Assembly (NCBI GenBank): GCA_030747575.1
Contig: JASLKI010000141.1
Location: forward strand, 1-12,969
Length of the DNA stretch: 12,969 nucleotides
Direction: 5' to 3'
From: Verrucomicrobiota bacterium
GTDB lineage: Bacteria > Verrucomicrobiota > Verrucomicrobiia > Limisphaerales > UBA1096
Positions within the stretch are counted from its first letter, which is position 1; each line of letters opens with the position of its first letter. Both the position numbers and the translations under genes were made by a program. This document shows positions 7,695 to 12,969 of this stretch, in pieces. The notes beneath the pieces are model-generated. The model had not been told where the DNA came from. It saw nothing but the letters and a program-made list of their open reading frames with translations, and searched no databases.

Positions 7695-7729
7695 CAGTAA
7701 GCAGTCGGCAGTGAGCGGAGAGCAGTTGA
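7695..7729. repeat. Degenerate 7-base tandem repeat (CAGTNNG type)
   Basis: Five consecutive 7-base units read CAGTAAG, CAGTCGG, CAGTGAG, CGGAGAG and CAGTTGA. The array lies just upstream of the minus-strand phosphoesterase start in the divergent spacer. Words of this kind recur in spacers of PVC-group genomes as I remember them; that is recollection, not a search. Confidence 0.65.
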
Positions 7730-7758
7730 GAAAAGGACCACGAAGTAGCAGGAGGAAC

Positions 7759-7785
7759 AACATAGAACATCGAACATGAAATGTT
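7759..7785. repeat. AACATNG tandem repeat ending in a hairpin
   Basis: Three 7-base units AACATAG, AACATCG and AACATGA run from 7759 to 7779. The last forms a perfect short inverted repeat, AACAT-GAA-ATGTT (7773-7785). Translated on the minus strand this gives the FHVRCSML peptide that falsely extends the phosphoesterase ORF upstream. The AT-rich stretch that follows (7786-7860) could hold promoters for either divergent unit, but I see no convincing -35/-10 pair. Confidence 0.6.
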
Positions 7786-7870
7786 AAAATTTGAAGTGAA
7801 ATAACTGAAAACTCATTGAGAATCTGCATTTACCCGAGGAATCTACGGATAAATAACGTTTGTGTTTATT

Positions 7871-7915
7871 CGTGCTCGTTCGCGGTTGCCAAAAACAAAC
7901 CCGTGCTCATTCGTG
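7871..7915. repeat. Direct repeat of a 14-base CGTGCTC(A/G)TTCG(T/C)G word
   Basis: CGTGCTCGTTCGCG at 7871-7884 and CGTGCTCATTCGTG at 7902-7915 differ at two positions and start 31 bases apart. An additional ATTCGTG at 7868 overlaps the first. The second copy supplies the GTG at 7913 proposed as the start of the enolase-family gene, so that start sits at the repeat boundary. Confidence 0.55.
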
Positions 7916-9409
7916 AAACCCATCCCCTCCTCTCATGCGCCCGCTAAACTTGAAGAGTGGCTCGCTGCGGATTATGAATTCGGTGTGTCGCTGAAAGTCA
8001 CCGGAACCTCCATCCACCAAACTCGACTCAAGACGCGCATGCCGTTTAAGTACGGCATCGCCACAATGACCGAGGTGCCGATGGTCTTTGTCCAGGTCGA
8101 GACCGAGGTGGATGGCCGGCCGTCTTGGGGGGTTTCCTCCGATTTGTTGCCGCCCAAGTGGTTCACCAAAGTGCCGGATGACCCGCTCGAGCAGGAAATT
8201 GCCGACATGCTTCGGGTAATTCACCACGCCATGGCCATCTCAAAAATCGAGACACCGAGCGCGTTTGCGGCTTGGCGGACGATTTACGAGCAGCAAGCCA
8301 CTTGGGCCAAGGCCGAGAACATCGCCCCGTTGCTGGCTCACTTTGGCACGTCGCTGGTGGAACGCGCATTGATCGAGTCGGTCTGCCGCGCCACTGGCAA
8401 ACCGCTTGGCCAAGCTCTGCGCGACGGCACGCTGGGTTTTGAGCCCGGAGCGATTCACCCAGTCTTGGCCAAGCGTTCCGCTGCTGAACTGCTCCCGCAA
8501 CAGCCCTTGGCCAAGGTGATCGCCCGGCACACGGTTGGCTTGGCAGACCCGTTGTCCGCCGCCGCCATCCCGGCCGATGAGTTGCTCGATGACTCTCTGC
8601 CGCAATCGCTCGACCAGTGCATTCGCGCCTATGGGCTGCGCCATTTCAAAATCAAAATCAACGGCGACCTCGACACCGATCACGACCGTCTGCGCAGCGT
8701 CGCTGCCGTCATCGAGCAACATGCTCCAAGTGACTACGCGTTCAGTCTCGACGGCAATGAGCAGTTCAAATCCGTGGGGGGGTTTCACAACCACTGGGCG
8801 AGTCTCGCCGCCGACGCGGAGTTGACTTCCTTTTTCGAGCACCTGCTTTTTGTCGAGCAACCGCTGCACCGTGACATCGCGCTGGAGGATTCCGTGGGCG
8901 ACGACTTCGGCGATTGGCCGGATCGGCCACCGGTCATCGTCGACGAATCAGACGCCACAATAAAAAGCCTGCCGCTGGCGCTGGCGCTTGGCTACGCCGG
9001 GACGAGCCACAAAAACTGCAAGGGCATTTTCAAGGGAGTCGCCAACGCGTGCCTGCTCAATGCACGGCGAGAGGCCGGGTACACGTCCGTGATGAGCGGC
9101 GAAGATTTGTGCAACGTCGGCCCGGTCGCCGTGATACAGGACTTGGCGGTGATGGCGGCGATTGGCATCGAGAGCGTCGAGCGCAACGGGCACCACTACA
9201 TGGCCGGGTTGTCGCAGTTCCCTGAAGCGGCACAGCGGCAAGTGATCGACGCGCACGACGGGCTTTATCGTGCGAGTGAACGAGGCTGGCCGACACTCGA
9301 CATTCGCGATGGCCGGATCGACTTGGGAAGCGTCAACGGACAGCCGTTCGGCACCGGCTTCGAGCTCGATTTGTCGGCGTTCGATGAAATCGATCACACA
9401 GAGGAGTGA
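7913..9409 (+). CDS. Enolase-superfamily protein (mandelate racemase/muconate lactonising-like), substrate unknown
   Basis: The protein (498 residues from GTG 7913) carries the superfamily barrel signature in order: a KIK base motif (246-248 in RHFKIKINGD), metal ligands Asp280 (SLDGNEQF), Glu315 (FVEQP) and Asp344 (VIVDESD), and a late SHKNCKG (366-371) whose Lys or His would be the partner acid/base. An N-terminal capping domain includes RMPFKYGIATMTEVPMVFV. It is about 100 residues longer than ordinary mandelate-racemase-like enzymes, with extra sequence before and between the ligands. The family usually abstracts a proton alpha to a carboxylate; which substrate is used here cannot be read from sequence. 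The start is uncertain: GTG 7862 lies in repeats, while GTG 7913 and GTG 7985 are alternatives. Its stop overlaps the bioA-type start (GTGA), so the two are probably translated together. Confidence 0.8.
   Translation: MKPIPSSHAPAKLEEWLAADYEFGVSLKVTGTSIHQTRLKTRMPFKYGIATMTEVPMVFVQVETEVDGRPSWGVSSDLLPPKWFTKVPDDPLEQEIADMLRVIHHAMAISKIETPSAFAAWRTIYEQQATWAKAENIAPLLAHFGTSLVERALIESVCRATGKPLGQALRDGTLGFEPGAIHPVLAKRSAAELLPQQPLAKVIARHTVGLADPLSAAAIPADELLDDSLPQSLDQCIRAYGLRHFKIKINGDLDTDHDRLRSVAAVIEQHAPSDYAFSLDGNEQFKSVGGFHNHWASLAADAELTSFFEHLLFVEQPLHRDIALEDSVGDDFGDWPDRPPVIVDESDATIKSLPLALALGYAGTSHKNCKGIFKGVANACLLNARREAGYTSVMSGEDLCNVGPVAVIQDLAVMAAIGIESVERNGHHYMAGLSQFPEAAQRQVIDAHDGLYRASERGWPTLDIRDGRIDLGSVNGQPFGTGFELDLSAFDEIDHTEE
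8405..8515. repeat. Cluster of three CTTGGCCAAG palindromes (eight in the window)
   Basis: Exact copies lie at 8405-8414, 8464-8473 and 8506-8515. The others are at 1675-1684 (murA), 2889-2898 (gluQ), 3796-3805 (guaA leader, non-coding), and 9685-9694 and 10677-10686 (bioA). Within genes it is read both as TTG GCC AAG (Leu-Ala-Lys) and as CTT GGC CAA (Leu-Gly-Gln), so protein sequence alone does not explain it. Near copies include CTTGGCCAAC at 9660 and several CCTGGCCAAG. No exact copy lies between 3806 and 8404. The word holds GGCC and TGGCCA cores typical of methylase and restriction targets. I do not recognise it as a named element. Confidence 0.7.
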
Positions 9410-10821
9410 AAAAACATCCCCTCGCAAAACTAGATCAGCAACATTTGTGGCATCCGTTCACCCAGATGCGCGACTGGCTCAAGGGCGAACCACTAGTCAT
9501 TGAACGCGGTAAGGGGGCAGTGCTTTGGGACGTGCACGGTCGGGAATACATCGATGCCAACTCCTCCATTTGGACCAATCTTCACGGGCACAATCACCCG
9601 AAAGTCAACGCCGCCATCCGTCGGCAACTGGGCAGAGTCGCCCACACCTCAGCGCTCGGCTTGGCCAACGAACCGGCCTCGCTGCTTGGCCAAGCTCTGG
9701 TGCAGTTAGCTAATCCGCGAACCGGCTTGCCGAAGCGGCAGTCGCGCCTGGCCAAGGTGTTTTACTCGGACGACGGCTCGACTGCAGTCGAGGTGGCACT
9801 CAAGCTGGCTTATGAGTTTGCCTGCCGCACCGGCCGGGCGCGCAAGCCGAGGTTCCTTTCGCTCGACGGCGCGTATCACGGCGACACGGTCGGAGCGGTC
9901 AGCGCCGGGCACATCGACCTATTTCACAAGGCGTACTCCGGAATGCTGTTCAAGACGGACAAGGTCATGTCGCCGTACTGCTACCGATGCCCATTCAACA
10001 AAGCCAAACCGGAACGCGGCGACGCTCGAGACACACGGAAGTGTAACTTTGAGTGCGTTGACAAAGTGGAGCAGCAATTCGCCGCACGCAAAAAACGCGG
10101 GGTCAACTACGCCGCGCTGCTGGTTGAGCCGGGGATACAGGGGCCGGCCGGGATGATCGCGCAGCCGAAGGGATGGCTTGGCCGCGTCGCGGAGATTTCG
10201 CGTGTACACGGAACCCAACTCATCGCCGACGAAGTAATGACCGGCTTGGGCCGCGCTGCTGATCAGCTCTTCGCGAGTCACGATGAAGGCGTGCAGCCGG
10301 ATTTCCTCTGCGTCGCCAAGGGACTGACCGGCGGCTATCTGCCGATGGCTGCCACGTTGACAACTCAGGAAGTATTCGATGCGTTCCTCGGCGACTATTC
10401 GGAGTTGAAGACTTTCTTTCACGGGCACAGCTACACCGGCAACCAACTCGGCAGCGCCGCCAGTCTGGCGAGCATCGGGTTACTGAACACCGCCGCAACT
10501 AGGCGCAAAAAACTTGCCGCAAATCTTCGCAGCGAATCCAAGCGGCTTTGGATGTTGCCACAGGTCGGCGATATCCGGCAGGCGGGGTGCGTGCTGGCGG
10601 TTGAATTGGTTCGCGACTGGCAGACGCGTGAACCGTTTGAATTGATCGAGCGAGCCGGCATTCGTGTCTGCGACGCCTTGGCCAAGCGCGGGGTTCTGAC
10701 GAGACCGGTCGGCAACGTGATCGTTATCATGCCGCCGTACTGCACGACACAGCGGCAGGTCAAAAAAATCTTCTCCGCGCTGCACAACGCGATCGACGAA
10801 ACCTTAACCAAAAACGGATGA
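9406..10821 (+). CDS. bioA: Adenosylmethionine-8-amino-7-oxononanoate aminotransferase (BioA/BioK type)
   Basis: This class III PLP aminotransferase (471 residues) makes 7,8-diaminopelargonate in biotin synthesis. The N-terminus has the BioA hallmark HLWHPFTQMRDW; FYSDDGSTAVEVALK, DGAYHGDTVGAVS and LIADEVMTGLGR build the cofactor site, and Lys305 in VAKGLTGGYLP should form the Schiff base. The C-terminal half (FFHGHSYTGNQLG, LPQVGDIRQAG, LTRPVGNVIVIMPP) resembles the Bacillus enzyme, which uses lysine rather than SAM as amino donor; this is a resemblance only. An insert after YHGDT carries four cysteines (192, 195, 213, 217). No bioB, bioF or bioD lies nearby. The GTG start overlaps the enolase-family stop, with GAGG just before it. 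Another diamine or amino-ketone aminotransferase role is the main alternative. Confidence 0.88.
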   Translation: MKKHPLAKLDQQHLWHPFTQMRDWLKGEPLVIERGKGAVLWDVHGREYIDANSSIWTNLHGHNHPKVNAAIRRQLGRVAHTSALGLANEPASLLGQALVQLANPRTGLPKRQSRLAKVFYSDDGSTAVEVALKLAYEFACRTGRARKPRFLSLDGAYHGDTVGAVSAGHIDLFHKAYSGMLFKTDKVMSPYCYRCPFNKAKPERGDARDTRKCNFECVDKVEQQFAARKKRGVNYAALLVEPGIQGPAGMIAQPKGWLGRVAEISRVHGTQLIADEVMTGLGRAADQLFASHDEGVQPDFLCVAKGLTGGYLPMAATLTTQEVFDAFLGDYSELKTFFHGHSYTGNQLGSAASLASIGLLNTAATRRKKLAANLRSESKRLWMLPQVGDIRQAGCVLAVELVRDWQTREPFELIERAGIRVCDALAKRGVLTRPVGNVIVIMPPYCTTQRQVKKIFSALHNAIDETLTKNG

Positions 10822-10891
10822 ATCCGCAGATCACGCAGATTTCCATAGATGAAAAAAGGGTAAACCTGCAATCATCTGCGTAATCTGGGAT
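10822..10891. repeat. Inverted pair of CGCAGAT-type intergenic repeats
   Basis: The left arm ATCCGCAGATCACGCAGAT (10822-10840) is itself two 9-base units, CGCAGATCA and CGCAGATTT. The right arm ATCTGCGTAATCTGGGAT (10874-10891) is its reverse complement with one gap and one mismatch. The arms are 33 bases apart and could fold into a long imperfect hairpin. The pair begins directly after the bioA stop and ends 18 bases before the next gene. There is no T-run after the right arm, so it does not look like a standard intrinsic terminator. Confidence 0.65.
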
Positions 10892-10909
10892 AAAATACTG
10901 AAAACCATA

Positions 10910-12181
10910 ATGAGCGATCCTGATACTATTTTTGCAGTTGTTGCCCTTGGGCTGATTTTGACCCGCTACTTTTTTGAGCTATGGCTCGACGGCTTGAATG
11001 CGGCGTACGCGAGGAAACATGCCGACGAAGTGCCAGAGGCGTTTCAGGAAATCATGGACGAGGCGACGTATAAAAAATCGGTTCGCTACACTCTGGCCAA
11101 GGCCCGCTTCGGCACGGTCTCTGACAGTTACAGCACGGCGGTGCTCTGCGTTCTGCTCTTCAGCGGTTTGCTGGCATCGCTCTTTGCCCAAGTCGTGGAG
11201 CGGACCGGTCAGTCCGCATGGGGACTAGCCGTTGCGCTTTGGGCAGTGATCCTGCTGATGTCGCTGCTGAGTCTGCCGTTTTCATGGTACTCGCAGTTTC
11301 GGCTTGAGGAGCGGTTTGGATTCAACAACTCAACGCAGCGCACTTGGTGCTCGGATCAGGTCAAGGGGGTCGCGCTGAGTTTTGTCATCGGCGTGCCGCT
11401 ACTGGCCCTGATACTTTGGCTGGTCGGGGTAAGCGGTTATTATTGGTGGCTGTGGGCGTGGGGTGTAGTCGTGGTTTTTCAGCTGTTGATGAGCGTGTTG
11501 GCGCCAATTTTCATTCTCCCTCTGTTCAACAAGTTCACGCCGTTGCCGGAAGGCTCGCTGAAAGACCGGTTGAAAAACCTGGCCGAGCGCACCGGATTTA
11601 TCAACGCCGGCATCCAAGTGATGGACGGCAGCAAGCGCTCCAAGCATTCGAACGCCTTTTTTACCGGGTTGGGCAAGGGCCGGAGAATTGCGCTGTTTGA
11701 CACGCTCGTTGAGCAGATGAGCGAGCAGGAACTTGAAGCCGTCTTGGCGCATGAGATTGGCCATTACAAACTCCGGCATGTGCCGAAAATGATCACCTGG
11801 TCGTTTGTCACCACGTTGGCTGGATTTTGGGGGTTGAGTTTGCTGGCGGGACAGTCCTGGTTCACGAGTGCGTTTGGTTTTGGCAGCGAAGCCGGAATTG
11901 CCTCGGCGTTTTTGCAGTTTGCCCTCCTCGCCGGGACGGTGACGTTTTGGCTCTCACCGCTATCGAGCCTTTGGTCGCGAAAGTTCGAATACGAGGCGGA
12001 CGCCTTCGCGGCAGACGCGGTGAATAACAGTGAGCCGATGATCACAGCGCTCCGAAAACTCAACCGGGAAAACCTGAGTAATCTCACCCCGCACCCGTGG
12101 TACAGCGGCTTTCATTACGATCACCCGGCATTGCTTGAGCGCGAATCTGCGCTGAAAGACTTTAACCCGGGTGCGGCATGA
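10910..12181 (+). CDS. Membrane M48 metallopeptidase, Ste24/CAAX prenyl protease 1-like
   Basis: The 423-residue protein has the full Ste24-type layout rather than the shorter HtpX form. An N-terminal M48_N domain carries several hydrophobic helices (around TIFAVVALGLILT, STAVLCVLLFSGLLASLF, LAVALWAVILLMSLLSLPF and LSFVIGVPLLALILWLVG), then WYSQFRLEERFGFNNST. The catalytic zinc motif HEIGH is at 281-285 and the third ligand is Glu360 in EYEAD. SKRSKHSNAFFTG precedes the HExxH as in Ste24. Bacteria mostly lack prenylated CAAX proteins, so the role is probably membrane-protein quality control or processing in the inner membrane (inference). It stands alone, separated from bioA by an 88-base repeat spacer and from the next gene by 77 bases. 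Confidence 0.92.
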   Translation: MSDPDTIFAVVALGLILTRYFFELWLDGLNAAYARKHADEVPEAFQEIMDEATYKKSVRYTLAKARFGTVSDSYSTAVLCVLLFSGLLASLFAQVVERTGQSAWGLAVALWAVILLMSLLSLPFSWYSQFRLEERFGFNNSTQRTWCSDQVKGVALSFVIGVPLLALILWLVGVSGYYWWLWAWGVVVVFQLLMSVLAPIFILPLFNKFTPLPEGSLKDRLKNLAERTGFINAGIQVMDGSKRSKHSNAFFTGLGKGRRIALFDTLVEQMSEQELEAVLAHEIGHYKLRHVPKMITWSFVTTLAGFWGLSLLAGQSWFTSAFGFGSEAGIASAFLQFALLAGTVTFWLSPLSSLWSRKFEYEADAFAADAVNNSEPMITALRKLNRENLSNLTPHPWYSGFHYDHPALLERESALKDFNPGAA

Positions 12182-12258
12182 TATTCAGCTTTTGCCGCTT
12201 ACCCAAGCAGGGTAGGTTTCCGCGCGCCCTTGGGAGAAGGTGCGACTTTGAATTCGAT

Positions 12259-12969
12259 ATGCGACTGAAATTACCCATCACACTACAAATCGGTTTTTTG
12301 GTGCTTGGCATAGCGATCACCGGCGTGGCAAGCGACCCGTTCATCAGCGAGATTGTTGCCGCCAACGACAAGACGCTGAAAGACAACTTCGGCGAGGCCT
12401 CAGACTGGATCGAACTGCACAATCCCGGCAGCGAACCGGCAAACCTGCTGGGATGGGGCCTAAGTGACGAACTGGAGAGCCCGCTGAAGTGGACATTCCC
12501 CGATGTGAGCATCCCCCCCGGCGAATTCCTGCTTGTGCATGCGTCCGGAAACAATATCGCCGACCCCCGCCAGCCCCTGCACACCAGTTTCAGGCTGTCG
12601 CGGGCGGGCGAATTCCTCGGCCTGGCCAAGCCGGATGGCAGTTTTGCAGACAAGTACGCTCCCGGTTTTCCGGCGTTGAACGATAATCAATCCTACGGGG
12701 TTCCGATGATGGAAGCCCCGGATGAAGTCATCCCCGCGCACTCGATATTTAGTTACCTTACGCCGGCCATTGGCAACGCAAATGAAAAATGGACTGAAAC
12801 AAATTTCAAATTAACACCCAACTGGAGAAGCCGGCGTGCTGGTTTTGGCTTTCAAAAATCCGAAAACACTCTTACGGACTTGATCAAGACTAGGATCCCC
12901 ACTTCGAAGCGGGTCATTTGGCTTCGCAAGAAATTCTCAATTAATAACCATGAAACACTGGACCAGCTC
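12259..12969 (+). CDS. Secreted lamin-tail-domain protein, N-terminal part (runs off the window)
   Basis: The frame is open from ATG 12259 to the last base (237 residues, no stop). It begins with a signal peptide: MRLK, a hydrophobic core (LQIGFLVLGIAITG) and a likely cleavage after VAS. A lamin-tail-like domain follows: FISEIVAANDKTLKDNFGEASDWIELHNPGS, LLGWGLSDE, KWTFPDVSIPPGEFLLVHASG, then the LSRAGEFLGLAKPDG and SYG segments. From about residue 170, NEKWTETNFKLTPNWRSRRAGFGF to VIWLRKKFSI resembles a galactose-binding-like beta module often found after such domains. These proteins are exported, often large and multidomain (some with CotH kinase or cell-surface modules); what follows here is outside the window. 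An AGAAGG 17 bases upstream is too distant to be a convincing ribosome site. Confidence 0.82.
   Translation, partial: MRLKLPITLQIGFLVLGIAITGVASDPFISEIVAANDKTLKDNFGEASDWIELHNPGSEPANLLGWGLSDELESPLKWTFPDVSIPPGEFLLVHASGNNIADPRQPLHTSFRLSRAGEFLGLAKPDGSFADKYAPGFPALNDNQSYGVPMMEAPDEVIPAHSIFSYLTPAIGNANEKWTETNFKLTPNWRSRRAGFGFQKSENTLTDLIKTRIPTSKRVIWLRKKFSINNHETLDQL

Noticed and set aside
7647..7829. 61-residue N-terminal extension of the phosphoesterase, which looks like a hydrophobic signal
   Set aside because: It is translated tandem-repeat spacer, and the family starts at VKLLFIGD with the metal ligand Asp8 in the expected place.
12182..12258. Short gene or RNA between the M48 peptidase and the lamin-tail gene
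   Set aside because: The 77 bases show no open frame of note, no clear hairpin and no recognisable promoter.

Overview
The window looks like chromosomal DNA from a GC-rich bacterium of the PVC group, most likely Verrucomicrobiota. That placement is inference. It rests on a decayed DUF1501 gene, a secreted lamin-tail-domain protein, a BioA of the cysteine-containing type I associate with this group, and intergenic spacers made of short degenerate tandem words. There is no phage, transposase, CRISPR array, tRNA or rRNA in the window.

Layout. (1) 1-3323, plus strand: the end of an unrecognised ORF, then prmC (release factor methylation), murA (first committed step of peptidoglycan synthesis), a possible 43-codon ORF that overlaps both its neighbours by 4 bases, and gluQ (tRNA-Asp queuosine glutamylation). 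(2) 3324-3881: a long spacer holding a remnant of a DUF1501-family gene with an in-frame stop, followed by a weak terminator-like hairpin ahead of guaA. (3) 3882-5423: guaA (GMP synthetase), convergent with (4) 7646-5452, minus strand: a YmdB-type metallophosphoesterase gene overlapping xseA (exonuclease VII large subunit) by 4 bases; no xseB is present. (5) 7647-7912: a divergent intergenic region built largely from three families of short tandem words. (6) 7913-10821, plus strand: an enolase-superfamily gene overlapping a bioA-type aminotransferase gene by 4 bases. (7) 10822-10909: a spacer with an inverted pair of CGCAGAT-type repeats. (8) 10910-12181: a membrane M48 peptidase of the Ste24/CAAX-protease type. 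(9) 12259 to the window end: the N-terminal part of a secreted lamin-tail-domain protein.

Most genes are housekeeping genes with intact active sites. The strongest signal not explained by gene content is the 10-base palindrome CTTGGCCAAG. It occurs exactly eight times, in two coding frames and once outside genes, where about 0.01 copies would be expected with uniform base composition. Other points are the sandwiched small ORF, the coupled enolase/aminotransferase pair, a four-cysteine insert in BioA, and an Asn-to-Asp change at a metal ligand of the YmdB-type protein. I found no clear candidate for a new multi-gene defence or mobile system.
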